NCBI GenBank assembly: GCA_016169945.1
Contig: JADLSH010000316.1
Span: 310,001 to 374,000 of the forward strand
Origin: Trachythela sp. YZ-2020
Taxonomy: Eukaryota > Cnidaria > Anthozoa > Malacalcyonacea > Clavulariidae
Direction of reading: 5' to 3'
DNA: 64,000 nucleotides
Shown one piece after another: positions 34,061 through 45,455 of the stretch; within the stretch, counting starts at the first letter, position 1; each line of letters opens with the position of its first letter. The notes beneath the pieces are model-generated. The model was given only the letters and a program-made list of their open reading frames with translations, was not told the origin of the DNA and did not search any database. A program made the translations under genes and the position numbers.

Positions 34061-34268
34061 CCCCGTACAGACGAGCATGTTTTCCTTGACAACTTCCTTG
34101 ACGAGTTTATTTGTTCGTGTGTGCGGCAAACAAAGTTTTTTTCAATCAATTTTTCTTTGTCCGGTCTGAAACAAGGCTCCTAGGCAAGGATAACTTCTCA
34201 ATTTTTGTCCTACACATTAGCAAATAGAATTTGTCAATAAAAACTTGCTCCTATGTACGGGACTTTAG
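34052..34268. mobile_element. MITE with AAGCCCCGTACAGACGAGC ends
   Basis: The left end AAGCCCCGTACAGACGAGCA is loosely inverted at the right (GCTCCTATGTACGGGACTTT). The same family end appears at 35450-35470 and, inverted, at 36105-36131. Non-coding. 34269-35449 beyond it shows no gene. Confidence 0.5.
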
Positions 34269-35449
34269 CTATAGTAAAATATTTTTGACACTCTTGTTCC
34301 AGCGGACCTCATGTTGTGTTTTAGATTGAGAGGCGAAACGTTTGTTACGTCAACTATATAAAGTCAAAAGACATTAAACATCCTGGTTGAAGCGTTACAG
34401 TTTATGAAAGTTTATACTGAGCGTGAGTGAGTGGAGGGCACTGACCTCAAAAATTGCACTGGATAGAACTCGCTACTAAATCAATATATTAAATTCACAG
34501 TTCTCAAAATAGATCTGGATAGAGCTACTTAATCAATATTATTTTATTATTTTATTATTGAATTTAATACAGTTTAATGAAGTTAAATCACGGGCTTTTC
34601 GGTTGAGAAGAGTTCTACTGAAATGCAGGTGTTGTACCAAAACATATAAAAGTCCTTGGTGTGTTGTTGTAAACAGAGTGAGACTTTAAATTATTCTGCC
34701 GTCCTACATCGTAAGGTCTCTATTAAATCAACTAGGGCTACTGCAATATGGTGAACTACGTTTGTGCCATCAACTGAACCCCAATAAAAAACGTATAATG
34801 TAATTTAGGTAAAAACTAATTTCAAACAATATAAACAGTCTATAAAATAATACCAACGTAACCTATTTTAAGAGCAGTATTTTTACTGGTTGTAAAATCC
34901 AAACAATTTTTTCTACGACAAAAACAGTGGGCGCAAAAACGGATGATAAAACCCCCCACTTAATTTCCTTCCAAGAAATATATCTTCTAAAATAGCTTAT
35001 GAAACAATATTAAAAATAATTATATAATTTGTGAACTTCGAAATGGTTCGATCAAACAGGCTAACTTCCACAACCACGCACTAGTGCGCAATAGTTCAGA
35101 TCAGAATTTTACGTAGCTAGCATGGGGTCATTAACTATGGAGAATTTAATTAACCCGTAAATAAGCGTCAGCGGTTTTTCCCTGAATTCAAAAAACGGCG
35201 TAGGTTACAGTAACGATATGCTTCCATGTTTTAATATACCGTGTCGTATTTACTTTCACATTTCAAATCTTATAGCTCAGAACTTTTCAAAACTTAAAAA
35301 ATACAAATTGGTTTCCACTTAAGCCCAGGTGTATTGAAATATATTAACAACCTTATTAACAACCATAAGAATGTTTATAATATATAAAATTAAGAGCCCC
35401 ATAATTATATACTGTCAATCCAGCATGTCTTGCGTATGCAGGGTATTTG

Positions 35450-36131
35450 CCTTACGCCCCATACAGAAGAGCAATATCTTTACAAGTTCAATTTGCTACT
35501 TTGTATACAACAAAAAATTACAAGTTTTCCTTGACAAATTTCTCGTTTAAAGCCCGTCTGTATTTCCTTGTCGGCTGAGACATGGCATGACAAACCAGTT
35601 TCAGATAAAGAAATATTGATTTTCAAGCAAAATTTGTCAATGTTTTGTCAATTTCAATAACTTACCACAAACGAATTACAACCGAAGTTACAGGCAGCTG
35701 AAATTAAGAATCTATGAAAGCCAAGGAATTGTATCGTATTAGAGCTTGTCGTATTAGATTAAAGTTAATTAATTACATTTATACTAAGTCTTGAGGGTTA
35801 CAGGATCAAACTATCTGAAAAAATAACAACTAGAACTTCGACGTTGGCTGGACAAATCTCAATTTATCAGTTCAATTCGCAATGCTACAAACGGAACAAT
35901 GTTAAATAAAAATACAATCCTTATAACATATTTTACGCTACACGATACGAGCTAATAAAATCAATTATCAAAGAAAAGTTGCTAGAAGTAAAACTTCTCC
36001 GAAGGACAAATTGTTCATCGTTTAAGTCAATTTAAAACTTGACAAGGACAATTTGTTTAGCGTTTAAGCAAATACGATTTTAAGGAAAGTTGTCAAAATC
36101 TGCTAAATACATTGTCTGTATGGGGTTTTAG
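35450..36131. mobile_element. larger member of the AAGCCCCGTACAGA family
   Basis: GCCCCATACAGAAGAGCAAT at the left and TTGTCTGTATGGGGTTTTAG at the right are inverted. Internal fragments (AAAGCCCGTCTGTATTTCC near 35548) suggest nested or composite copies. Non-coding. Confidence 0.45.
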
Positions 36132-36697
36132 CTTCCTAAAGAGTTCATCAACTTCCCGTTGTAAAATAACTCATTATATATTCAATGTAAGTTTCGAAAG
36201 AGACTCAGCGACTTCGAGTTCCAGATGCGTTTCAGCCCTAGCTATATACCCAGCAGGCCATAGTACAAAGTTTATTTTTATCGCAGTCCAAAATGTATAA
36301 AAGCAGGCAGCAAGTCTTGCCATGTCATAAGTCATTTGGTGGAAAACGATACGCTGAAAAGTTGGCACTAGTAAAGCAAGCAAGAAGAATACGTACATTT
36401 GCTATCAAGAATTGAAACATGAATTTAATGGTGAGTTTTGAAAAATTAGTCTTTATTCAATTTCAACTCTAGATTACATACAATATTATAAGAGTAAATT
36501 TGTATAATTATAGTTGTTATTACTCATAAGATAAGTAGATATAATTATTGCTAAAACGTCATTAGATATAGTGAAATAAGACTGAGATTTTTCTATTAGT
36601 TTCGTATAATTTTCATCGAATTGAACTGAATTTAGAAGTATCATGCTTAGAACGAAAAGTTATGTCATATAGACTTCAGGTTTGGTTAAACTTTAAT
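36132..36697. other. no gene seen; TATA-like site near 36293
   Basis: A TATAAAAGCAGGCAGC site at 36296-36311 looks like a core promoter, but no credible frame follows it. The rest is A+T-rich with no feature. Confidence 0.25.
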
Positions 36698-36786
36698 CAC
36701 ATCACATCACACCACTTCACATCACACCACACCACATAACACCACACCATACCACACTACACCATACCATATCATGCCATGCGTAC
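36698..36786. repeat. CACCA/CATCA minisatellite
   Basis: A degenerate pentanucleotide array (ATCAC, CACCA, CATAC variants). Confidence 0.85.
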
Positions 36787-36801
36787 AGTAGCAGGTGATT
36801 A

Positions 36802-37165
36802 CACTGCAAATAACGTCATCCTTTTTTACATTTCAAGAAAAATAGAATATCTCAAAAAAAGAAAGATGTCGAAAAATAGTGAAATATAGGTCAACTTTCA
36901 ACAACTTGTTATCAGGATGTGTTCGCGCAGCTTGTTCCCAACTTGTTGAACAAGTTGTCATCGGCTTATTGACAACTTTCTATACAAGGTTGTTGCTCAA
37001 CAGACGTGTTACAAGTTGTTCAAACTGCTTATCAATTTAATGAGTGACAATCTTGTAGCAACTGATAAAATGACCACATTGTTACAACTTGTTGACAAAC
37101 TTGCTACAAGTATGTTGCAAACACATCTTGTTCACAATATGTGGGATTTTTACGTGTCTCAAAAT
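36802..37165. repeat. repeat of CAACTTGTTGACAAG-type words
   Basis: Starts CACTGCAAATAACG, like the element at 11085. It contains many diverged copies of ACAACTTGTT and its complement AACAAGTTGT. An apparent open frame at 37016-37279 is a by-product of the repeat. 37166-38525 has no gene that I can support. Confidence 0.55.
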
Positions 37166-38529
37166 TTTTATTTTTGCTATAGTTTCTTGTACCTATTCTC
37201 TTTTCCCTCAGCGGATGGATACTTCAGACCGAGGCAAGTTCATTTTGCTTCGCTTATAATCCATACCGCCCCACCGTAAAAGACCTGCGCAGTCGTTACA
37301 TTCTCTTAAAGAAGTTACAAGTTCCCACAAAAGGGAGCACATCTCGGACCGGCAACCCAGGTGCGGGTCACTGTTCCTGGACCTACGTCACTAACTCTAA
37401 TCAGAGAAGGCTCCCTCAAGTTCTACCTGAAGCAACGTGTCCAAGTTGTTCAATTACGAAATGTGTACCAAGATATTATTATCATACTGTGCTCAAGAAA
37501 AGATGCGATTACAATACCGGGGAATTTGTGTGGGCCTGGAAACAAGATAAATTAGCGATCGCTTATGTTTATCAGCCAGCTTATTGACTGTGTCTACTTG
37601 TAACTATTGACTGTGCTGTTTAATAGACGTTATTAATTATTAAGTTGTATTTTATCCGTAACTGTGGTATAACAATAAACTATTTACATAAGAATATCAA
37701 AAATTTACATTCAAAGCAAAAATTAGGGTTATAGTCTAAACTTAGGGTTATGGCGGCTAATGCGAAAGGGACCAACGGAATAGGTAATTTAATTTTACTT
37801 GACCAAATCTGTGTTGGATACAGAAACCACATAGTTATGCTCTTAAGGCCCCTTTTGTCCAAAATATAAGCAAAAATGGGAGAATAACTTAGCTCAGAAG
37901 AGTATAATGATATTTCCACAACAAAACCCTCACTCTGAGGGTTTTTCAAAGTTTACAATAAAATCTGGCAGCAGTGGCATTTTGACGGCTTTCCAACCAT
38001 ATTTCGGAAAAAAAGTGGCGCTAGTCTCCATCGGATGATGGCTGGCTCGGAAGTACTTACCAAAACCGCGCGAAAAATGTCCGGAACAAGGTGGTGAAAC
38101 TATTTTAGGACACGTCTATCGCATGTTTTCTGTATGGGTGAATATTTCCTAATAGTGACAATCTGAACCTTATGGCTGGCATTTTGCCTTGCCCTTGGCC
38201 TACAAATTAAAAATTAAAAATTACTTCTTAAAGCATTAACCGCGAGACAAAGGATGTTATTTCCAATTGCTATAGCAACACAATTGTAAGTTGAGCAAAT
38301 CCTATAGTGTCACAGACACTGTTAAGATCATATGAAACTGTCGCAGTCCTTTAGAAAAACAGAATTAGTCTGACTGTGAGAAAAGAATAGAAGTCATGCA
38401 CTGTTATGACATTTGTTTGTGACGACGCATGCACTTTGAACGTATCCTGGGGCGAATTTTCAAAATGTTTTCCTCTTTGAATAACTGACTGATATTGTAT
38501 TTTTATCCCACTTATAATTTCTAAACAGT

Positions 38530-38792
38530 TCTCCCTAGAGGTCCAATAAAGGCCATTCCTTATTGATCCAGTGTTACACTTTATTTGTACTTGATAGCTC
38601 TTTCAGCATAAAATCTTCTGCCTAGAGGTCCAGTAAGGGGCATCTCTTATATGTATTTGTCCAATTGTTATTACAGAAGGAAACTAGAGCGACCATTCGA
38701 AATTATAACCAGACAGCTGCATTGGAGGTATCAAAACCCAGTCACAGATGTGAAAGTCACATGCTCTAACCACTGCGCTATGCACCAACAGT
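38530..38792 (-). repeat. tRNA-derived SINE
   Basis: The minus strand starts with a tRNA-like head: GGTGCATAGCGCAGTGGTTAG (A-box-like, 38771-38789), a TGACTTTCACATC anticodon-arm-like stretch, and a B-box-like GGGTTTTGATACC at 38726-38740. A body follows that ends in the family tail (ATTGGACCTCTAGGGAGAA). The tail recurs on the other strand at about 39700-39860. The degenerate boxes make a functional tRNA unlikely. 38793-39000 shows nothing further. Confidence 0.6.
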
Positions 38793-39000
38793 CCTGTAAT
38801 ATAGTCTGCTATATATTGGTTAAAAATTGATCTAATGTTTCTATTTTAGCCAATGCAAATCTGCATGCATGTGAGCATTACAGTTTCGAAAAGGAAGTCG
38901 CATTGCACAAAGCTTACTGTAATTTTAGTCTGCTAGAACTCTGGAACGCAGTGTATTACAAAGTCATGTTTTGGGAGTAACTAAGCAACGAAATAGAACA

Positions 39001-39160
39001 AATTGAGGGAGAAAGCAGTGTGTTTCAAAGATATAAACAACATCTCGACGTTTCGAGCTAAAGCCCTACTAATTTCTCCTGACGAAGGGCTTTAGCTCGA
39101 AACGTCGAGATTTTGTTTATATCTTTTAGGCACACGCGAAGCAACCCTCAATTTGTTCTA
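39001..39160. mobile_element. two Penelope 3' ends in inverted orientation
   Basis: Arm 39027-39067 and arm 39086-39126 are reverse complements around a short centre that holds only the right copy's CTGACGA. The right copy continues through the PLE tail (GGCACACGCGAAGCAACCCT). The left copy is a partial copy on the minus strand. Sequence matches the PLE fragment at 30948-31622. Confidence 0.75.
39075..39110 (+). ncRNA. hammerhead ribozyme motif of a Penelope-like element
   Basis: The order of elements fits a minimal type I hammerhead. Stem I 5' strand TCTC (39075-39078), CTGACGA (39079-39085), stem II GGGC/GCTC closed by TTTA (39087-39098), GAAA (39099-39102), stem III built only from ACGT (39102-39105), cleavage-site C (39106), then GAGA (39107-39110) closing stem I. 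PLEs are known to carry such minimal motifs with a very short stem III, thought to act better as dimers. All core bases appear present. Whether the RNA cleaves is not known from sequence. Confidence 0.65.
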
Positions 39161-39470
39161 TATGTCCGTGGCCGATGCTGAATTAAGGTCTAAGCAACGA
39201 AATCACGTTTTCGAAAGAAACCGGCTTCGATGTCCGAGCTGTATAATTATAATCTCTGCGTGACGTCATACAAAGTTAAGTGAGTGAAACCAAGCATTAC
39301 TATCCGGCAAAACTATATTCGCGGATATATAATTTGTGGTTATTTCTTAAAGCCTGTGATATTATTGTTTGTAAAATACCGAGATATGAAACAGACAGGT
39401 TAAATTATCTATTTTAAGACATATATGCCAAACACTGCAATGATGAGTGAATTGGTGTCAGTGCAACTTA
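39161..39470. other. no gene seen
   Basis: A+T-rich spacer between the Penelope palindrome and the next SINE. No supported feature. Confidence 0.35.
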
Positions 39471-39477
39471 GTGGCAG

Positions 39478-39865
39478 ACAGCTAGCGGTTATAGCGCATA
39501 ATGGCCAATGCAGGTTCGATTATATACTGTAATATGTATTTTCCTGTAATGCCTAATAATAATTTCTCCTAAGTTGCATGTGTGATGAGCGTTTCGATCC
39601 CTTAGACTCTGTAATAATTGCATTTACGGAAATAACAAAGGAGGGGTCTTATTGGACCTTTTGGAGACACCCAGAACAGTTTAGAACTGTTAGAGCTATC
39701 AATTATGAATAAAGTCAGGTCAGTTTAGGTTTCCTCCTGTAGTAACACTCTTGGACGCTGAAATTTGGAATGGCCCTTACTGAATTTCTAGGGAGAACAG
39801 TTTAAAACTGATAGAGCTTTCCAATATAGATAAAGTTAGTTCGATTTAGGTTTCTCCTCAGTAGT
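39478..39865 (+). repeat. SINE with duplicated tail
   Basis: A B-box-like GCAGGTTCGATTA (39509-39521) lies in a tRNA-like head. Two tail units follow (GAACAGTTTAGAACTGTTAG, AATAAAGT..GTTTAGGTTTCC, and again from 39798). The tail also occurs at 58258-58613 and, on the minus strand, at 38530-38640. It is opposite in strand to the SINE at 38530-38792. 39866-40522 shows no further feature. Confidence 0.5.
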
Positions 39866-40522
39866 AACATGGCACCACCAAGGGCGGACGGCCCTCGCGG
39901 ACTATTATCTAATATGCATGTTTAGTGTTGTTATACCTGTATATTGTGTAGTGTCCTTTGCGCAATCTATAATAAATATTATATAATTAGTTTTTGGAAA
40001 TATTGTAAATATAGATCTTAAGATATTTAACCTATCCTATATATAGAGGGGCCATTTGGTAGAATACCATATTAGGTAAAAATGTTTCAATGTAATATTT
40101 ACCCTCAGGAAATAAAGTTCTATAACAACGGAAACTTTATTAATTACGATCAATGTTTACATACTACAGTGATAAACCTCTCTTTACAGGTAGTTTACCA
40201 GCGTCTACTTGAATTAACTCTATATATATGACAAAAATATTAGTATGACATTAGTTGTGGGTTATCCCATTCTTTGTTACGTTTACAGAATATATAATAT
40301 GAGGACCTGACACAAGTGTTAATAATTTTCCAAATGAAGTACTTTCTGCTCATCAAATTTTAGATCTTTCAACAAAGTCCAGCGATGATTGACTGAAAAC
40401 TCCCAGTGAACTGAAAACTCCCCTGTTTCATATTTCTTGTTCTGTTCGTTAATTTGTTCTTGATATTTTTGTCTTTTACGGGTTATACATTAGTAAGCAG
40501 ATTAGATTCAAATCCGACAGTA

Positions 40523-40523
40523 C

Positions 40524-40578
<55 letters not shown>

Positions 40579-40606
40579 TAATAACAATAATAATAATAAT
40601 AATAAT
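40523..40606. repeat. AAT microsatellite, tail of the R2-like LINE
   Basis: Long AAT/ATA repeat. On the minus strand it continues the ATT tail that begins at 55544-55525 on the far side of the Pao element. Both belong to one LINE tail split by the Pao insertion. Confidence 0.8.
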
Positions 40607-40702
40607 TGTAGTCGAGACCTACATTTAATAGACCATACCCATTATGACGTCATTAGGCAACAAGCGCGCAAAGAAGTCTGGTCTTAGTAGTTAAATATCA
40701 AA

Positions 40703-42582
40703 ATGGCGTTTGCTGTAAAAAATCGTGAAAGCTCTACTACTTCTTGCGATGTTTTACCCTCCGAAATCATTCTTGACGACCCTAGTTTTTTTCAAAGCTC
40801 TTGAACGGGTCGTGAAGATGATATCGGTAATATTGTTAGTGCTCCAGATGATGTTTTTCGTTATCCTGACGCTGTTGAAGACGAAGAAAGACACTTGTGT
40901 CAAACCCCTCAAACAGACATTGAGAGTACAACGCGGCAAGGCTGCAACGAGGCAGACGATAGCAGTGCTTTGTATCGTAACTGTATAGGATGGACAAAAT
41001 CTCTGAAATATCTTCCTCCTTTTACTTACGAGAAACTGGAACACAAATTGGTAAAAAACAGCCGAACAATGCCCGACAACGTTGCTCCAAAGGCCTATCG
41101 TAACATGAAGAAAGGTTATGGACTCTGGAGAGAAGGGTATGTGAACCGCATATTTATTAAGCCGAACGTACAAACAACAACTACACTATGTTTGGCTAAA
41201 GCACGAGTTAGTGCTTCGATGAAGAGCATACAGTATGATGTTTATGTTCATCTGTGTCAACAAACTGGGGAAGTTCAGTACGCCAAATGTTCTTGTGTAG
41301 CAGGACATGCTGGATGTTGTAAACATGTAGCAGCTTTGCTATATAGTTTGCTGGATTTCGTAAATTTAAGCTTAGAAAATATTCCAGAAGAGTTAACCTG
41401 TACCCAGGTAGCACAAAAGTGGAGTGTACCTTCGAACAGTAATAAGACATTAAAGGCAGCTGTCAAATTTGATGATTTATTGTTTGAAAAATCTGAAGTA
41501 AATAAGCAATGCAAGAGACAAAAGCCAAGAGACATAAGAAATAACTATTGTGCAACACCACCGTTTGCTCAAACAACCACCAAAGAAGAAATACAATCCA
41601 TGACTGATTTATTTAGGAAAGCTGAGAGAGCTTCATTATTATGCGATGCAATGGAATCAAATAAATTTGAGCCCTGCAATTTATTTGAAACATCATGTTC
41701 TAGAGCAAACAAAACAAAGTTGGGCGTATCAACTCAATCACCAGCTGAAAACAATATAGTAACTGAAAATAGAAATTTGATTAATGCAGTGTTTTCAAAG
41801 TACCTTCTGACACTGATCAGAATCTGACATTTACTCCTGAACAGGACAAACAAATACAAAATTCAGTTTGTTTGACTACTGAACAAGCAAAGGAGATTTG
41901 TTCAACTACCATGAATCAAAGCTCTGATTTACGCTGGTATTCTGAAAGATCTAAAAGAATAACTGCATCAATGTTTGGAAAGGTTATCAACAGAAGAATG
42001 ACCATTCATCCAGCGTCTCTAATAAAATCAATTACAGAGAAAAAAAAACATGTTACATCGCAAATGCCAATACAATTACAGTGGGGTCTTAATAATGAAG
42101 GAAAAGCTACACTGAAGTATAAAGATGGATTAGAAAATAAAGAAAATGTTGTAATTAAAAGTTGTGGTTTGGTTGTAAGTCCTAAGTGGCCATGGCTTGG
42201 TTGTAGTCCAGATGGAATTTTGCTGGAGTGTGGAGAATGCATTGGATGCCTGGAAATAAAATGTCCTTATTCAAAGAAAGATATGACAATACTAGAAGCA
42301 GTAAAAAGTGACAAAAAATTTTTCTTGAAGTCAACTGCTTTTGGCTTAGAATTAAAAAGAAGTCATGCCTATTTCTACCAATGTCAGGGCATTGTTAACA
42401 TTTTAGGTTTGCCATGGATTGATTTTGTAGTTTACACTGATTTGGATATATATGTTGAAAGAATTCACAAGGATACTAATCTTTGGGAAAAGACAATGCT
42501 CCCAAAGTTGACATCATTTTACCTTTCTTTCATACTTCCAGGGCCGATTGTTCAAAAGCCAGTTAGCTTAACCCTAGGTTAA
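40703..42582 (+). pseudogene. SWIM zinc finger plus YqaJ-like exonuclease of the transposon
   Basis: From ATG at 40703 (MAFAVKNRESSTT) one frame runs to 41827 with a single TGA at 40802. A one-base shift near 41803 (FSKYL, then SDTDQNLTF) leads into the frame ending at 42582. The first half has a SWIM-type CxC...CxH finger (AKCSCVAGHAGCCKHVAAL, ~41283-41340), a likely nucleic-acid binding module. The second half is a YqaJ/lambda-exonuclease-like nuclease: RITASMFGKV, GLNNEGKA, GCSPDGI (Asp), CLEIKCPYS (ExK) and YFYQCQG. It is thought to assist transposition by DNA end processing, but the exact role in this family is not established. Two lesions only. Confidence 0.8.
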
Positions 42583-43000
42583 CTTAAAATTCAAATCAAA
42601 CTTCCTAACAGCTTGTTTATAAATTTGTAAATATTTCTTCACAAATCTTGTCTTGATAGTAGGAGTTTTCTATTCCGAAGTTTTGAAATAAATGGACATG
42701 CTGAAATACACTAAGACAGCGGGTTGAATTTTAACCCTGGGTTAGCACTAACCCACCTTTGAACAACCGGCCCAGCTGGGGTGTCACTTAACTTTTTGAC
42801 CACTTGCTACTTGCACATCACTTGACATGACAATTACTTGCCCTGCAAAGTTGGCTTTGCAGTGACCTCAACTATTTATATTTTGAAATTGTTTACATTT
42901 TACTCCATCAACAATTTAAGAAGAATAATTTTGAGAAAAGCGACATTTCTTCTGGCAAATACAAGTGTTAAGTATAGGATAGACAATGATCATGTGTGTT

Positions 43001-43040
43001 AAGTTAGACAGCCACAAAGGCCCGAGTGGCCGTCTAACTT
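43001..43040. terminator. hairpin between convergent genes
   Basis: AAGTTAGACAGCCAC and GTGGCCGTCTAACTT form a 15-bp stem with one mismatch and a short loop, between the two convergent genes of the ISL2EU-like element. A further imperfect inverted repeat (ATAGGATAGACAATGATCAT with TTGTCTATCC) surrounds it. A 3'-end or transposition role is only a guess. Confidence 0.35.
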
Positions 43041-43353
43041 GATTTGAGGTAGTCTATATCCCACTGAAGTGATTACAGTATTGTCTATCCAAGTTAGAAC
43101 ATGATCCCATCCATGAAGAATTCTTTCTTTGTAGATTTGGAAAGTATTCCTTATTACATATACCAATAGGGCTTTGTTTTGGTTTGTTTATCTTTTTTGA
43201 ATGCTTCATTAGTATGCTCCATATAGAGCACTGTAATTGTTATGAAGCTCGCTATGAGACAGTTTATGGATATAGAACACTGAAATACTGAGTTCTGATT
43301 GGCCAAATGGGTCTGATCATGTTCTAAGTTACATCATGCATGTGGAATAATTA

Positions 43354-45130
43354 TTATATGTCATTAATCAAAGGAGGCAAAAAATTTGACAAATAAGAGC
43401 AAATTACCCAGACCTTATTTAAATCTGGTGCTACTCTTATCGGATAGACAGTACTTAATATTTTAAATGTCTTAATCCTTGAAATTGCACGTTCGACGTG
43501 GATTCTCACTGAGGCAATTCGACGTGTTTCAGTCTCTTCTTTGATTGAAAGATGGTCTTTTCCTCTAAGGAAAGGGGGTATGTTGAGGGTTACTCCTTCT
43601 GGTAAGTCATCAGCAATCTCAAAGCCCTTGTCAGCCATCACAGAATCCCCTTCTTCTAGCAAGTCCAAAATTCCACAGTCCTTAGTTATTTGCTTGTCGC
43701 TTGAACGTCCAGCATATAGATCTGACACAAATGTAACAGCTCCAGCCGGGCTTATTCCAATTAGCCCTTTTGCTGTGTTATGACTTTTGTAATTAGAATA
43801 GGTGGCACTTTGACTTCTGAATGAGCTTGCCATTTCGATAAACAATTCTGTGCAATCTATAATCACACGAGTCGTAGGGTAGATTTGTTTAAATGCTGAT
43901 GGCATAGTTTTGTTCACAGATGATCTTGATGGCCAAATTGGCAAAGAACGAAACTTCGCATGTAAAAAGTCAAGCCATGTAACAATTATCCTTGACAGAT
44001 TCGATTGAGAAATACAAGCTCTAACGGCAAGGTCTTCTTCTAAAAGACCCAATCTTAGGCGGACCAAAACAATAAAAAACTCCTGCTCAGGTGTAAGTGA
44101 TCTCTTTGGCCCATGTTTTATACAGTCACTTGATTGCATGTTATTAGTGTTAGTGTTTGTTCCATAATAGATAAGGTTGTTTACTGCTGGACCAAAACTG
44201 GCGAGCAAGGTTTTGAATGTTTTGTAATCCTGCAGCCCGGTATAAAATCTGAACAACTTGTTATTATCTTTAAAACAGTCAACCGAGAAAGACTTTTTAT
44301 TCGGCTCATTTTGGAATTGCTCTTTTAGTTGGATGATTTCTGTTTTTTGACGTTTGTTCTCGGTTTTCAAGTTTTCATTTTCTTTGTTTAGTTCCCTTAT
44401 CTTGATCTGTTCATTTAATAACATGTTTTCTAGCATATTGGCATCGGTTTCGCGTTCGGCTGGTTCTGGCAATACCTCAGTTTGATTTGAATCTATATTC
44501 TCTACATTCATCCGATTCGTATTAACCGTAGACAAGTCTTCAGTTTCACTGACCTCTGAAAAGAGACGACGTTTAGTTCGATTTTTTTCCCTCACAGGGG
44601 AAATATTCATAGGAGTTCTGTTTCTAGCTTTCGTTGTTGATCTAGGCTTCGTCGGCGTAGGTCTAATAGTTTTGGGAACTACGGTAGGAAGGCGATTCAT
44701 GTAGTCTTTTTGGCCACCAGGAAAATGCTTTGAACAAACTCTGTGTCCAGATGTTGGCGAAAAATTCTTTCGAGAAACAAGATGTATCCACGCTTTTCGA
44801 AGATTTTTTGACTCCTGACTTTTTCCGTTAGGAAAGTTGTAGAAAGAGAGTTCCGGATTTCTCTTGTTGTTACTAGAACAGCCTGGCACACAACATGTAA
44901 AACCACCAATAATTTTTGAATCACTTTTTGAACACATTGTTTTCTCAGCGATCTCCGGACTGTCAAACATCTGTCCACCCGTGGCTAGGGTTTTCTTCTG
45001 TTTCGACAAATTTGGAAAGATTACAAAGTGCTGTAGCACACTCTTCTTCATTTACCGTGTCCAGGTTCATTTCAAACACTTCTGAAAGGCTTACAAGTAC
45101 TTCAGCACACTCTATTTCAACAACATCCAT
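43354..45130 (-). pseudogene. THAP-domain DDE transposase (ISL2EU/PIF-Harbinger type)
   Basis: The 565-codon frame from 45051 contains a THAP DNA-binding domain (C53-x4-C58, W88, C106-x2-H109), a Glu/Lys-rich coiled coil (~205-245), an HTH-like segment (RSLTPEQEFFIVLVRLRLGL) and a DDE_Tnp_4 core. Catalytic candidates are D399 (VIIDC), D444/D452, D474 (MADKGF) and E520 (IHVERAISR). A better start is ATG 45130 (MDVVEIECAEVLVSLSEVF), 26 codons before the first Met of the long frame. It is joined by a one-base shift near 45000 (FVETEEN, then KTLATGGQM), so the gene is probably frameshifted near its start; the catalytic part is intact. Cuts and pastes the element by binding its TIRs. Confidence 0.85.
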
Positions 45131-45230
45131 ATTGAAAGTTGAAACTATAAAATTCCGCGGGGAAATTTAACTACTAAGACCAGACTTCTTTGCGCGCTTG
45201 TTGCCTAATGACGTCATAATGGGTATGGTC

Positions 45231-45422
45231 AATTGCTGGTTCACTCAAAAATCACAACTTTGAATAGTTTTGTAAAGAAATATTTAATGAAAAATCATAA
45301 AATAACAAAATATGAACTTGTTAAGACGCCATGTGTTTTTCGCTCTTTTCTCCGAATAATTAATGCACTTTTTATCGTCAAAATGGCGTTAGTTTGTCGA
45401 ATGTCTGCGTTTAGCTCCGACA
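45231..45422 (-). repeat. 3' LTR of the Pao element, main part
   Basis: Matches 55336-55524 with few differences. The missing ~23 bp (40607-40629) lies beyond the ISL2EU-like insertion. The near-identity of the two LTRs indicates a fairly recent Pao insertion. It starts TGTCGG on the minus strand and contains the AATGGCGTTAGTTTGTCG block (plus-strand reading). Confidence 0.9.
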
Positions 45423-45436
45423 TCTCCTCCTCCCGG
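45423..45436 (-). promoter_or_regulatory. polypurine tract of the Pao element
   Basis: The minus strand reads CCGGGAGGAGGAGA immediately before the 3' LTR start TGTCGG. This is the expected place and composition of the plus-strand primer. Confidence 0.75.
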
Positions 45437-45455
45437 ATTCCTTGTGATCCGCCTT

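Larger units (their letters stand above)
40630..45231. mobile_element. ISL2EU-like DNA transposon (THAP transposase plus YqaJ protein)
   Basis: Perfect 66-bp inverted repeats (40631-40696 and 45165-45230) start GACCATACCCATTATGACGT. The undisrupted LTR at 55314-55524 gives the empty site, and AT (or AAT) is duplicated around the element. It carries two convergent genes: a plus-strand SWIM/YqaJ gene (40703-42582) and a minus-strand THAP/DDE transposase (45130-43354). A two-gene layout with a YqaJ exonuclease is known for ISL2EU, a relative of PIF/Harbinger. Perfect TIRs with only a few lesions indicate recent insertion. Confidence 0.85.

Noticed and set aside
36296..36311. Promoter of a downstream gene
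   Set aside because: A TATAAAAG word exists but no coding frame or transcript signal follows.
37016..37279. 87-codon frame with MFKLLINLMSDN start
   Set aside because: Composed of ACAACTTGTT repeat words.
38723..38790. Functional tRNA gene
   Set aside because: Only degenerate A and B boxes, no full cloverleaf, and the sequence continues into a repeated SINE body.
40454..40687. Frame with Ile and Asn runs
   Set aside because: It is the AAT microsatellite read in one frame.
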